Numbered from the stretch's first letter, positions 43,312 through 55,312 are shown. The stretch is DNA of 64,000 nucleotides from Tuctoria greenei (GCA_036927565.1 JAYESD010000005.1:97442301-97506300), one strand, 5' to 3'. Translations and numbers: made by a program. The notes: generated by a model not told the origin, from the sequence alone.

Positions 43312-44190
43312 TTACATCAGTTCACATGTCTCCAACATGAGCAATGTTGGGTCTTCATCCTCTGTTCGAACAAGGTTTACTTTCTCACGCTTGGGCTCAG
43401 GACAGTCTGATTGAAAATGTCCCTTCTCATTGCAATTGTAGCATCTGACCATGGCGATGTCGAACTTTTCCTTCTTCTTCACTTTGTCTCGGTCATTTTT
43501 GCTGGGCTTGGTACGATCAGTTTTTCCGCCATTTTTCTTTGTGGCAGAACCTCCTGAACTCCCTTCACCAGCACTACTTTTTTTGCTCTGCATGAGATTC
43601 TCCAGCGCCCGAGTCACAAGCATGAGCTGTTCTTCTTTCCCACTGCTCCGACGACCTCGTCGACCATTCTCGTACGCCGCCAGCCTTCCCAATGCCTCTG
43701 ACACCGGCATTGGGGAAAGATCACCGCATTGTTCGATGGTATTGACCACATCTGCGAATCTATCTGGCACTGCATTGAACAGCCCTTATATCACAGATTC
43801 ATCATCAATTTTCTCACCTAGTGCACGGATTTCGGCAACGAGTGTAGTCAACTTTTGGCCAAAGGTCACAATGGTCTCACCGTCACTCATCTGCATCCAA
43901 TCCAGCTCTCGCTTCAGCAGCTTCACCCGAGCCTTCTTGACGCGGTCCTCTCCAACACACATCTTCCGAATTGCTTCCCATGCCTCAGCTGCAGTGTCAA
44001 ACTACGCAATGGCCATAACCATTGTATCTCGGAGCAACTGCGAGAGCGCGGTAAATGCGTCATCGTCTTTGGCCTGGTCGTACTTGCCCTCACCATCGAT
44101 CGCAGACCAGCAACCAAGAGTGTGCATGATCATCCTCATCTTTATGGCCCACACGCCGTAATTGGTCTCAGTGAGTTGCGGATAGATCAC
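43312..44190 (-). pseudogene. Copia gag
   Basis: YPQLTETNYGVWAIKMRMIM opens the UBN2-type gag. After a TAG at 44002-44004 it continues FDTAAEAWEAIRKMC, VKLLKRELDWMQMSDGET and FADVVNTIEQCGDLSPMPVS. The zinc knuckle CYNCNEKGHFQSDC lies at about 43403-43444. There is a second stop near 43790. The stops break an otherwise continuous frame. Confidence 0.85.
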
Positions 44191-44364
44191 TGGCGCTCCC
44201 CTTGATGCAGATTGAACAATGACGGAACCAGCATCATCGTCCGTCTTCTTCTTTCCGCCATCAACTTTGGGAGTAGAATCGGTCGTGCCTGATCACCGCC
44301 ACCTCCATGCCACCAACAGCCCCGCTGCCGTGAATGCCCCGGAGAACCTCACTCTGGTACGAAA
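44191..44364 (-). other. Leader and primer-binding region of the copia element
   Basis: The minus strand next to the LTR reads TTTCGTACCAGAGTGAGG, a degenerate form of TGGTATCAGAGT. No gene. Confidence 0.5.
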
Positions 44365-44790
44365 TGTTGGGATTCAGGCCTCTAAACACAACGCAATCAC
44401 GTGGTTGGATGAGAAGAACCGGCCAAGATAGCATCAGTTCTCATTGAATGTACTCACACACGAACAGAGAGATGCAAATTGTTTTTTTTGTGACGTGCAG
44501 CAACTGCAACATCAGTTTTTCCATTAAAACAGAATGAAGGCATACACGACTGAGCACCTTGCCCACGATCCGTTTTTCCCATGGCACTACGGACGTGATC
44601 GTGACCAGTACACTCACAGGCTACATAACCGAATAGTGAGACTCGGAGAGTATTTCTCCCGAAGACTAGAACACAACCACAACGTGAACACAACACATTT
44701 CAGGCACACTACAGTTTCAGTAAAACAGAGTAAGCTACGTTAACAGAGTAAGCTATAGCGACATATTCAGACATCTAGACTAAAATAACA
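44365..44790 (-). repeat. 5' LTR of the nested copia element
   Basis: 426 bp from TGTTGGGATTCAGGCC to GACTAAAATAACA, followed by the TSD AAAAA (44791-44795). Confidence 0.85.
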
Positions 44791-44939
44791 AAAAAATTAT
44801 TTGCATCCCTAATGCATAAGAAGTCTTGTCCATTACCTCACCCATTTGTACCACGTGTGTGGTCTTATTTATTTTCAAGCACTCCATAATTCATGTCTTT
44901 AATGCATTGTTAAAATTAAAATACATCAATCATTCCTGC

Positions 44940-45235
44940 CCCAAAAATCAGCCCAACAAAGTGTTGGGCTTCTTATTTACCTTTTGGTGTGGCAAATTTA
45001 GAAAGAATGTAACAGGCGCATCTTTCAACAGCAGGAATTATCTCATTTACAAGTTGCTCAATTAACCTTAGAAGAAATCTGGGCACAAGCAGCTGCCACT
45101 CATGTTTAGCTGTAGACTATGAGGATATGTCTCATTTGTTTCTTTTTGATGTATTTTTCCTAATAGAGTTTGTATCTTTTAGGTTGTAATTCTTCCATCT
45201 TCTTAATGCAAAGGCAGCGTTCGTGCCTCCATTAA
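44940..45235 (+). pseudogene. LINE (L1-type) reverse-transcriptase C-terminus and 3' tail
   Basis: The frame KECNRRIFQQQELSHLQVAQ, then LTLEEIWAQAAATHV ending in TAG at 45107-45109 matches the end of plant LINE RT proteins (W-K-E-R-N-x-R-x-F). It is followed by a 3' UTR ending TCTTAATGCAAAGGCAGCG and TTCGTGCC, the usual LINE 3' terminus style. It is strongly 5'-truncated. Confidence 0.6.
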
Positions 45236-45604
45236 TAATACATCAATCATGTATTTATGTGGCAACTTTATCTATATTAAATTAGTAAGTCAACACGCAT
45301 GACGGAAAATTGGAGAGATGATGCACAGACTCGTTGTGCATTAGAGTACAACTAGCTTGTGGCTAATACTGTGATTATTTGTATATTCCTTTCAGGTTTT
45401 GATTATAACATAAAGCGAGAGGGAGTACAATGATATGAAATTGTCTCCTTTCCGTTTCCTCCTTGTGTTGGATTGAGAATCCAAACATACAATTAGTAGG
45501 GTCATAAGATTTTTATAAACGGTAGAATATAACAGTCATGTTGACTCTATTATAAAGACAAACTTGATATCTGATAAACTGTTTATTTCTATGGTTACAA
45601 ATTA
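45236..45604. other. AT-rich spacer
   Basis: I see no gene or clear repeat. It ends at the left edge of the split MITE. Confidence 0.5.
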
Positions 45605-45661
45605 CTCTCTTCGTTTCATTTTGTTTAAGGTTGGATAGTTCAAAACTGAATTAATCAGCAA
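45605..45661. mobile_element. Left half of a Stowaway-like MITE
   Basis: After TA, the sequence CTCTCTTCGTTTCATTTTGT resembles the Stowaway terminus. The other half, ending AAATAAAATGAAAGAATGGA followed by TA, is at 58612-58637. The Tat-like element inserted between them. Confidence 0.6.
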
Positions 45662-46507
45662 TGTCAAAGTGTGAGAATGACACTTCTCTCGGTACTACTA
45701 GATTGTAGTCCGCGGAGGTTCTTGTATTGGTTTGAGCTCGCAGAGATCAAGAACAAGATGATGACACAGGAGATTTGCGTGGTTCGAGCCGCCTGAGCAT
45801 AATACCCTACTCCACGGTGTGAGTGTTGTTGTATTGAGTAGCACTAGTATGCGCGTGAGCTTGGATCAGGTTTAGTGTCTCTGTATCGTGCGGTGCGGTC
45901 CTTTATAGTCTAAGGACTGACTGTTACAACGTTTGCCCGGCCCGACATGTTGCCCTAGTGTATTTAATAGCCTAATACACTGTCTATGAGCATTAAGCAT
46001 GATTAATAGTGTGATAACATGCCTTAATGGCTGCGTTACCCCTATTAACAGTACTCTGATCGTGTGTCATTAATACAACATTAATGACACATAATCAGGT
46101 CTTGTAACTGCCGCTTTAACTGTCCCTTAAATGTCCGTGCTGTTCGAGATCTGCCAGTGTACTCGTTGGTGGTGTAGGTCTGGAGGCTCCACATGTGGCA
46201 GCTTCAGAGCTTCCCCTTGCGGGGAGGTAGCTCCGGAACCGCTATACATGTGGCGGCACTGGAGCTCCCCTCTACTAGGGGTTAGGTACGGGTTCATTAT
46301 ACATGTGTTGACTGCGGAGCTTCCCTATGTTGGGAGTTTAGCTCTGCACTTACATTACACGTGTCAATCCCGGAGCTACCCATATGAGGGATGCGGGTCC
46401 GGTGTAGTGTGACGTGTGGAGCCTGAGAAGGCCTTCAACTTTGACAGGTGAAACTCTCTTGCACTTCTTGCGGTACTGTGGGGTACCTGGTACGCGGGGT
46501 CGCCACA
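45662..46507 (-). repeat. 3' LTR of the Tat-like element
   Basis: It starts TGTCAAAGTGTGAGAATG and ends GGTCGCCACA on the plus strand. The next bases, TTGCCCCCCAGGTCC, are the complement of the polypurine tract. Confidence 0.85.
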
Positions 46508-46522
46508 TTGCCCCCCAGGTCC

Positions 46523-47033
46523 ACCTCTGGGAAAAATCCTTAGGGTTAAGTTATTCTACCGGAGGTGGGGCCATCCTTTATTCTTGCGCTGCGACTTCAA
46601 ATGTATTCGTATATGATGGTCCTAGATTAAACCATCGTCGTGTGGCTTGTTATGAATGCGGCAGATGAGATTTTTGAGTGCAGATCTCACGTAATTGAAA
46701 GTCGCCAGTTCCCAATACGAAAATTGTATCAGTTTCGAGCGCCTTGTTACGGTACCGCCTTTGATTTCCCGCCACCCATCATGACAACGGTTTGCCTGGG
46801 GTAATAACCTTGACCTCTTCATTAGGGTGGCCTCGGGCCCTTTCGTCATTGACGGGGTAGATTTTTGAAATGTGACCCTGCTCTCGTTGCGGTTTCCATC
46901 CAAGCGTCGCGGAGGCTTACTTAAGAAGGAAAGTATGCGCGGTTTGAGGACTCTTTACGCTTTCGATCACACTCGCGCTCAGAGGCTCCCAAACTCCGCC
47001 TAGCTTTCCCTTCCTTTGCTCCACTTTGTCGCG
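46523..47033 (+). promoter_or_regulatory. Presumed promoter and leader of the antisense gene
   Basis: Non-coding on both strands. It becomes GC-rich and ends CCACTTTGTCGCG before ATG 47034. GGCTTACTTAAGAAGG at about 46914 is a weak TATA-like candidate. Assignment is by position only. Confidence 0.3.
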
Positions 47034-50000
47034 ATGGAGTTGGGTCTTCCCAAGAGCCGCCTCAAGAGCAAGGACGATCTAATGAAGGTTCGTACCTATA
47101 TGGGGTGGTCCAGTGACTCTTTCAACCACTTGATCTGTGCCGCTAAGCTCCCATTCAAGTAGGAGCGCAATGGCGACATGGTGTACTTCTCAGCGTACGC
47201 CTTGGTGGGATTGATCCCACATTTTTCAAGTTTCCTCTTAATGCTGCTAGACTTCTACGACCTCCAACTGTATCATCTTGGCCCCCATTCTCTTCTGCTG
47301 GTGGCAACCTTCGTCCACTTCTGCGAGATGTGGGTGGGTGTTCCCCCCTGCATCTAGTTGTTCTGTACCTTCTTCACGGTCCATACCACCAGCAAGGGGA
47401 TTGAGCTTCTTGGCTTCTACTATTTCATGAAGTGCATGAACTTCCCCTTCAAGTACTTGAAGTCATTCCACTCCGACAAATGGGATGATTGGAAGAAGGA
47501 TTGGGTCATTATTGCAGTGGAGGAGCACGACAGGTTGGAGCTGCCCCAAGGACTCCCCAACGTTGATACCAATGCCTGGAGTATAGTTCTAAAGCTGTCA
47601 GATGCATTTAATCCTATCCTGACCAGGATCCGAGAATACGTGGAGGGTGGAGTGACCCCCTAGATTGTCTTCAGAAATTTCTTGGTGAACAGATGGGCCC
47701 GCTGAGGAAGAGGGAGAAGCTTGCCTGGGCTTTAAATAGTGTGATGGATGAGACCGGATTGAAACCAGTTTGAAAACCAACTTGGATGACGAAGCTTTGA
47801 AGCTCAATCTCAGGAAGTTTCAGCATGGGCTTGTCGACGACGATGACTTGGCTCTGCCGGCATTTTTTCTGCCCTTAAACATGATTCTAGAGATCAGCAG
47901 GGAGCTCCGGAGGAGGATGTCAGAGCTTGATGACTTGGGTGAAGTGGAGAAGCGCCGGACCACTAGGGTTGAAATCCCGGGAGCTTCTGAAGAGGTGGCT
48001 GCCCCTGCTCTGAGCCAGGGGATTGAAGACATTGGCAAGGGCAAGGACAAGGAACCAGCCAAACCTTCCAGCTGGAAGATAAAACTTAAGCACACTGATG
48101 GGAGGTCCATCAGGCCTGCTCCCTCTACAACGGCCCCTTCTCCCCGGCGAAGGAGATCTTATGCAGCTACACCTCCGGCGCAGACTTCTTCAAGAGGCGC
48201 CAACTCTGGACAATCAACTCCAGCCTCTATGCCGGCTAAGAGCTCTAGCTCTGGATGTTCTTCCCGATTGAGGGAAGTTCTGACCGAAAAGACTCCAGCT
48301 GCAGCAAGTGGTTGCCAGCTGAGGTCCGAAGTTGTTGTCTCACCAGACATGGTGGGCTCTAACCCCAAGCCTCAGAAGAAGAGGTTCCGCAGCGACTGGG
48401 GCAGTAGCATCCCTAGGTAAGCGTCGTGGGCTCACCTTGAAATGCTAATCTTGTTTTTATTATGTTTTTAATCTTCTTGTCCCTTTATTTCCAGGGTGTC
48501 AAGAAAGGAGTCAGAGACTTCGGCATCTGTTGCAGTGACTGTGGTTGCGTATGCTGGAGCTCCGGCTTGAACCATTGAGCCTCCTCCACAAGTGGTGGCA
48601 GAAGTCACGGTAGCTCCGGCGCCAGCAATCGTGGATTTGGATTCAGATTCTTCACCAGAAGCTCCCGTGGTGGCGCTGGATCATGGGAAGAAGTTGAAGA
48701 TGCACTGCCAGCAATAGCGCCAGAGGCCGACGCTCCAGTGCGGGAGGTGGAGATATCGGAAGCTCTAACATTTGAGCCAGAGGTTTTCGAGGCTCTGGTT
48801 CCTACACCAGAAGTTGTTGCGGGGCCAGTGGTGCTAGAAGCTCCAACACTTGAGTCGGAGGTCGTTGAAGTTCTGGCTGTAGTACCGGTCACGATTTAAG
48901 CCCCGGTTGTTGAGCCGGAGGTAGTTGAAGCTCCGGCCCACAGACCAGAAATTGTTGAAGCTCTAGCAGTTGAGCCGGAAATAGATGATGTACCGGCACC
49001 AGAAGCCTCGACGACCACTCTGGAAGTAACAACTCTGGAGGCGCCCACGCCCGAGGCAGAGCGCCATGAAGAGGCGGAGGCTGGCTCTTCACCCGCGGAG
49101 CCAACGATTGAAGTCTCAGCAGGACCTTCAGCGTCGGCCCCGGAGGTAGGAGTTCCCCTAGCGGTTTCTTCCTCTGTTATAGCCGAAGAACTTCCAGAGG
49201 GTGGCCCCAGTGCCGTAGAAGCTGAGGGTACCTCACTTGTAGAGTGGGACCCGATTTTTGTTATGAACAATCCCCTGGAGGAGCGGAGTTGACCCCAGCA
49301 GATCCAGAGCCCATCCCCTTGGTGTTGTCCATAGACAATGCCTACTTGAGCCTCCGACAAGTTCAGCTCGCCTTCGATCATAAGAGCAAGGTACAGGAAG
49401 AGGAGCGCCACACCTTAAGGCATTGGCGCAACATACTTCATTCGGAGACCAGCCTTGCTCAGACAAGGCTTACTGACCAGAAGGAGTGGGTCAAGAGGGA
49501 AACGGCCCGGATGGAGTACTGAGGTGAGCTACTAGAGGAGAAGGAAGCTGCCATCAGGGCGCTCCATGCTAAATCTCGGGAGATCCTCGAGCAAGCAAAG
49601 GAAAGGAGTGACGCTGCTGATGAGCATCACGAAAACCTTAGTGAATTAAATGAGGTCCTCCTGAAGCGTCGAGCGTACCTTTAGGCGAGGGAAGCAAAGC
49701 TCCTGGAACAGCAGGAGGATCTTTTGAAGAGAGAGGAGGAGCTCGCCCAGAAGCTGACTCTGGGAGAGAAAAATTTGGCAGATCGCTCAAAGAAGTTCGA
49801 GCTTTGGAGTAAGGAAGAAGAGGAAAAGTACTAGAAACTGGGGCAGGAGCTCTCAAAAAGAGAAGCGGATGTTGCCACCAGAGAGGGGAAAGTAAGAGGC
49901 AGGGAGAAAGACCTGGCGGAACAGCGAAACCGCATCCACCTCTAGGAGACGGAGCTGACCGATTGCGAAAAGCAAGTTGTTGAGAATATGCAGCAACATG

Positions 50001-50449
50001 CCAAAGTGGTCGAGCACCTCGCTCTGGAAGGTTCGGATCTTGCGGCCGCCCGAAGGTCACTAGAGGAGCTGCGAGGCTTGAGGGAGACTGAGTCCTTTCA
50101 AGTGTGGGACTTCTTGGGGCGAGCCAACGACGCGTTGACACCACTAGGCTTCAGTCCTGTATGTCTAGACAATCTGGAACTGGACTTGGATCGAGCACTG
50201 GTGGCCCTCAATGCTGCTGGCAACAAACTCGACGTGATGGGTGACATCATTGTGGACCAGCTGGAGACAGAGGGGAAATATTTGGCTATGAACATCGCAG
50301 AGTATGTGCTGACGTGTTATGTGAGCCGAGATCCCCAATTCCCCCTGGACCCGGTGCTCAAAGGTCCCGTTGCTGAAGAGGAGGACGCTGCCAAGGCCAG
50401 CGTCCAAGAAGTTGCCAAGGAAGTTGCCTCATTGTTTCGCAGGACTTAG
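47034..50449 (+). pseudogene. Antisense accessory gene of the Tat-like element
   Basis: ATG 47034 opens MELGLPKSRLKSKDDLMKVR, then IPHFSSFLLMLLDFYDLQLY and LGFYYFMKCMNFPFKYLKSF, the plant gypsy-type putative transposase domain (about 200 residues), with TAG stops at 47160, 47355 and 47661. After a frame change at about 47770 a basic Ser/Pro-rich segment leads to an intron (48417-48494) with good splice sites. Beyond it are Val/Glu/Ala/Pro-rich repeats (about 48540-49240), then a long coiled coil (ETARMEY through AAARRSLEEL, 49244-50100) and a helical C-terminus ending VAKEVASLFRRT at 50449. Many TAG/TGA stops interrupt it. Despite the domain name, no catalytic function is established. Confidence 0.7.
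48417..48494 (+). other. Intron in the antisense gene
   Basis: CCTAG|GTAAGCG at the 5' side, a T-rich body and TTTATTTCCAG|GGTGTC at the 3' side. 78 bp, a normal length for plant introns. The AT-rich body contrasts with GC-rich flanks. Confidence 0.7.
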
Positions 50450-51741
50450 ATCCTCGAGTAGATAGGACTTTTTCCTTTTGTCCTTTGCTGTAATCCTGAT
50501 TTTGTAATCCAGTACCTTGACTTAATGAAATCCACTCTTTTTGCCATGAATTTCACTTTGTCTTCAATAAACTGTGCTCTGTCTTGTTGGCCCCCTAGTA
50601 TATGTGCACAATTCGAGTGTGTACATGTACCAAAAGGATTTGACAGTATGTTGATGACTTGAACGCTTCGAACTTGTAGATTTTAGGTCTGAAGTATATA
50701 TCTCTGGTACGTCGACGTCTGACCCCCTAGGGCTATTGGAGCTTGGTAGCTCCGACGGCACCCCATGCCAACGCACGAATCGTCGACAGCAAGCCCCATG
50801 GGGTTGTCGGAGCTTTGTATCCCCGACAGCACCCACTGTCAAACATATTAAACGTCGACGACGGGCCCCCTTGGAGGATGTCAGAGCTTAGTAGCTCCGG
50901 CGTCGTCCACCATCGCTATGAGTTTCTATTTTTCCTACACATTAGAGACAAGAAAAAAGTAAAATTTGTCCTCTTGTCTATAAATCGTTTGTGACTTATT
51001 ATTCTTATTTTGAGTTTTAAATACAAAGAAACTCAAAATGGTAACAAGCATATTGATGTAATCTTCCCAGATCCGTATGCTTTTTTTTAGTGCTCACCCT
51101 ACTTAGGTCTGTCGGGGGATAGGTAGAGTGGCGTACTTAGGGTGCAAGACCAGGCTAAGTCGATAGTACACTCCGGACCTATGTTGGCTTGACGTTCAGG
51201 CAAGTAGACTATACAGCATGTTAAGATCCAAGGAGGATAGAGTGGCGTACTTAGGGTGCAAGACCAGGCTAAGTCGATAGTACACTCCGGACCTATGTTG
51301 GCTTGACGTTCAGGCAAGTAGACTATACAGCATGTTAAGATCCAAGGAGATCAACAATATAACTTGTAACACATATGAATAACTTGGACAAAAACTAAAA
51401 AAGAATTTGCACAACTTCATTATAGGCAAGAAGGGTAAAAATAATAATTTGATATACCGAGACTTGTACAAAAATAAATGCACATAGAGTCTGTTTTCAC
51501 ACAACAGTGTCTTTCATTATAGGTCCAGATTACAGGGAGACAAGGACACACTCAGGGTGCAGGACCAAGCTAAGTGCGCTATACATCTTGTACTAGCCCT
51601 GGGCAGGTAGTTACACTTTTAGTAATGTTACGGTATTAAGTGTTACTTGAACTTCCCGTACCTTCCCAGAGGGGTACGGATGTTCTCCCGGAGGACCTAC
51701 CCTTCCGTGTGTATTGACTCTATAACATACATTGTGTGTAA
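50450..51741. other. Spacer between the antisense gene and integrase
   Basis: Non-coding on both strands, apart from the 114-bp tandem duplication (51124-51351) and a degenerate third copy at about 51540-51600. GAGCTTNGTAGCTCCGRCG-type motifs recur at 50730-50910. Confidence 0.55.
51124..51351. repeat. 114-bp tandem duplication
   Basis: TAGAGTGGCGTACTTAGG through TTAAGATCCAAGGAG occurs at 51124-51237 and again from 51238. The copies appear identical by eye, so the duplication is recent (or an assembly artefact). Confidence 0.85.
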
Positions 51742-52686
51742 TTATAGACTCACCTCCATGATTCTAATTATAAACTTACGCAGGTGCTCGATGTTCCAAG
51801 GATTAGGAAGTGGAGTCCCATCCTTAGTTGCCAAGCAAAGGCATCCGGGCCCGGATACTTTGACCACATGGAAGGGACCTTCCCAGCTGGGGGAAAGGTT
51901 ATTCATCCCTTCGCGAGTTAGTATTTTCCGCAGCACCAAGTCGCCTTCCTCGAGTTGTCGATTCTGCACGTGCCTTTGATGGTAGCGCCAGAGCGCTTGG
52001 CGATATCATGCATTCCGAACAGCTGCTTGGCACCTTCCCTCATCGACGAGGTCAAGGTCTTCACGCCGGAGCTGGTCCTGCACGGTTTTGTCGAAGGTTC
52101 AGACCCGGAGGGACCCCATGGTGATCTCCGGAGGATGGACTGCTTCAGCTCTGTACACCAGGAAGAAGGGTGTCTCCCCAGTTGACCGGTTAGGTGTTGT
52201 CTAGTTTGCCCACAATGTGGACGAAATCTCTTCAATCCAGTTGGCTCCATGCTTTTTTAGGTGCTCGCATGTGCGCGTCTTGAGTCCTTTTAAGATTTCT
52301 GCATTTGTTCTCTCGTCTTGGCCATTACTTGTTGGGTGAGCTACTAATGCGTAGCTGAGTTGAATGCCAATGTCTTCACAATATTCTTGAAATGCAGCAC
52401 TTATAAATTGAGTTCCATTGTCAGTTATGACTTTGTTTGGAACTCCAAATCTGCATATTATGGACTTCAAGAATATGATAGTTGATTGCTTGTTAATAGT
52501 CACAACTAGCGTTGCTTCTGGGCACTTGGTAACTTGTTGATGGCAACATACAGGAACCTGTAACCTCTGACGGCGTTTGGGAATGGTCCCAAGATGTCCA
52601 TGACCCACACAGTGAATGGTCATGTAGGAGGTATCATTTGTAGTGATTGAGTCGGTGTGTGAATCTATTTTGCGTGGAACTGGCAC
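51742..52686 (-). pseudogene. Tat-like integrase
   Basis: SIICRFGVPNKVITDNGTQF (second catalytic Asp), then ALVAHPTSNGQDERTNAEIL and KGLKTRTCEHLKKHGANWIE. The C-terminal module MQNRQLEEGDLVLRKILTRE, SPSWEGPFHVVKVSGPGCLC and NPWNIEHLRKF lies at 51742-51969. Frame breaks occur between the parts. Confidence 0.85.
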
Positions 52687-52911
52687 ACTTCACATTTTGT
52701 CACTAGCTCAACTGCATCCTGGAGTGTTGTAGGCCAGTAAAAGCCATGCCGGAAGGCTTTACCAACGAACGTGCGAGAAGATGCGTGGTTCCCACACTCG
52801 CCTCCATGGATTTACGCGAGAAGCTCACGACCTTCTTCCCTTGTAATGCAACGCAATAGGACGTCGTTGGCACCACGCCCGTAGAGATCCCCTTCTACCA
52901 GTGTGTATATT

Positions 52912-53496
52912 TTAGCCAACCTGACAATTCGGTCTGGATGCACCGTCTTCAGGAAGAATGCTGTCTTTCAAATAGCTCCGAATCTCCGAGATCCATGCAT
53001 CGGAGCTAACTTGAGCTTCTGAGTCTTGCGTGCTGGGTTGCTCAGAGTCTCCAATAGCACCAACGACCCTTGGTGGACGCCATGGTAACAGGGCCACCGG
53101 GACCGCCAACTTTGAGGTGCTGGTCTCGCCCCCTTTGCTCAGTTCGGCAGGCTGAGCTATTGGTCTTGACAACCTCCGGATGAAGATTCCGTTAGGAGCC
53201 GGAGCTCCGGTTGAAGCCTTCGTCGAGAGTTCAACAGCTTTAGCGTTATGAAGACGCTGAACATGGTGAAGATCCAGGACTTCGAAGTCCTTTTGGAGCC
53301 TATGGACTTCAAGGAGATAAGCAGCTAGTTGGGGATTGTTACAGCAGCATTCACCTTTGACTTGTTTGATAATGAGCTGGGAATCACCCTTCACCAGCAG
53401 CTGTTTGACACCATAGGATAGTGCCACCTTGAGTCCATAGATGAGAGCTTCATACTCCACCATGTTGTTGGTCGCCTTGAAATCAAGGTGAACCAT
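52912..53496 (-). pseudogene. Tat-like second RNase H domain
   Basis: LDFKATNNMVEYEALIYGLK, then VALSYGVKQLLVKGDSQLII and NPQLAAYLLEVHRLQKDFEV. This is the extra, plant/archaeal-type RNase H that Tat elements carry after the usual one. The frame continues into a linker with SRPIAQPAE. Confidence 0.8.
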
Positions 53497-53593
53497 GTAC
53501 TTGACCTTCTCCCCAGTCGGAGCAAGGAGAATGATTCAAGCTCCGGCCCCCTGCTTCTGCACAGAGTTGTCGAAGTAGAGAGTCTAGTGTGGT

Positions 53594-55312
53594 TCAGTGA
53601 AGACCGAGCGAGACCTTGGGTTTCGGCTTCTGCTCACTAGGGCCCCCAGGATTTGATGGAGAGGGAGTCCACTCCGCCAAAAAGTCATCCAAAACCTGAC
53701 TCTTGATTGCTTGTCGTGACACGAATTCGAGATCGAACTCGACCAGTTTCGCTGCCCACTTTGCGATGTTCCCTGTAGAGTTAGGGTTATGCAAAATAGT
53801 GCACAGTGGATAATAAGTTACTACTGATATTTTGTGGGCTTGGAAGTAGTGGTGAAGCTTCCTTGAGGCAATAAGAACTGAATAAAGCAACTTATGCACC
53901 TCAATGTATCTTGTCTTGGCGTCGTGGAGTACTTCGCTGATGAAGTACACTGGGCGTTGGACGGTCCGGACCCTCTGAGAGGGGTCTGAAGCTTCCTATC
54001 CATCGACCTGGACCCTTACGGAGAGATCTGGTTCTTCTTGTTGAGCTTCTTGGACCCTCCCGGAGGAGTCCAGAACTTCTTCTTGTTCGATTCGGACCTT
54101 GTTAGAAGGGTTCGAATCATTTTGTTCAACCAATTGGACCCCCTCAGGTGAGTGAGGTTGATCTCCTAGCATTTCGCCTTGAGGTTCCGTGTTTGGGGGC
54201 TGGGACCCAGACACGCCTTCAGGTAGCTCCGGACCCTCCTGGAAGAGTCTAAGCTCCTGGACTGGATGTAGCTCTGGTCTTTCCGTGACCAAGACCATGC
54301 TTACAATTTCCATAGTTGCAAAAATATAAAGCAGTAAAGGCTCACCAGGATTCGGAGCTACCAAGATTGGTAGGGTGGTGAGGAGCTGCTTCAGCTCTTG
54401 GAACGCTTTTTCTGCTTCTTCAGACCAATGAAATGGTCCGGACTTCCTCAAGAGTTTGAAGAAGGGAAGTGCTCGCTCTACTAGTCTTGAGATGAACCGG
54501 CAGAGCGCAGCTAGACATCCAGTTAACTTCTGGACATCCTTGATGCGGGCTAGGAGACGCATATCTTCTATGGCATTGATCTTCGTAGGATTTGCTTCAA
54601 TTCCTCGGTGAGTCACCAAGGAACCTAGAAGCTTCCCGGAGCTAACTTCGAAGACACATTTGTCTGGGTTCATCTTAGTGCGCGTGGTGCGCAATTTGTC
54701 AAAGACAGCTTGCATGTTATCAAGGAGTGACTCCTTGTTCTTGATCTTCACGACGATGTCATCGACGTACACATCCACCAAGTCTCTGATTAGCTCTCCA
54801 AATGTTTTGTACATAGCTCGCACAAATGTTGAAGCAACATTTTTGAGACCAAAGGGCATGGCAGTATAACAATACAATCCATCTATTGTTATGAAGGAAG
54901 TATGCTCTTCATCTTCCTTAGACATTTGGATTTGATGATATCCAGAATATGCATCTAAGAAACACAATAACTCGCACCCGAAGGTGGAGTCCACTATCTG
55001 ATCTATCCTAGGTAGTGGAAATGGATCCTTTGGACATGCCTTATTTAAGGTGGTGTAATCGATACACATCCAAAGTTTCTCGCCAGCCTTGGGCACCACG
55101 ACTGGGTTTGCCAGCCATTTTGGATGAAACACCTCACGGATGAAACCAACTTTGAGCAAATTCTTGATCTCCTGTCGGATGAAGTTTTGCTGCTCGATTG
55201 ATTGCTTCCGGGGCTTCTGGTGTACAGGCCATGCGTCGGGATAAATCTTCAGAATGTGCTCAATAACCTCCCTAGGGATCCCATGCATTTGCGACGGTTG
55301 CCAGGCAAACAC
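53594..55312 (-). pseudogene. Tat-like reverse transcriptase and RNase H
   Basis: VFAWQPSQMHGIPREVIEHI, EIKNLLKVGFIREVFHPKWL, NPVVVPKAGEKLWMCIDYTT, CFLDAYSGYHQIQMSKEDEE, AMPFGLKNVASTF, LVDVYVDDIVVKIKN (catalytic Asp pair) and KLTGCLAALCRFISRLVERA. The frame is open from 55312 to 53996. RNase H follows (PVYFISEVLHDAKTRYIEVH-type text at about 53950), and FDLEFVSRQAIKSQVLDDFL lies near 53720. The insertion LHPVQELRLFQEGPE with its acidic repeats at 54000-54270 is an unusual linker inside RNase H. Confidence 0.85.

Larger units (their letters stand above)
17070..44790 (-). mobile_element. Ty1-copia element, host of a nested stack
   Basis: Its 426-bp LTRs at 17070-17495 (3' LTR) and 44365-44790 (5' LTR) begin TGTTGGGATTCAGGCC and end ACTAAAATAACA on the plus strand, flanked by AAAAA on both sides. 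Coding order on the minus strand is gag, protease, integrase, RT, RNase H, as in copia. Two insertions split it: a small LTR element (17761-29084) in RNase H and a Tekay-like element (30443-41649) between integrase and RT. By eye the two LTRs differ at about 35-40 positions (around 9%), older than the insert at 17761. Stop codons and frameshifts make it inactive. Confidence 0.85.

Noticed and set aside
48605..49411. Ser/Thr/Ala-rich minus-strand frames
   Set aside because: They are shadows of the Val/Glu/Pro-rich repeats of the antisense gene on the plus strand; low-complexity composition keeps the other strand open.
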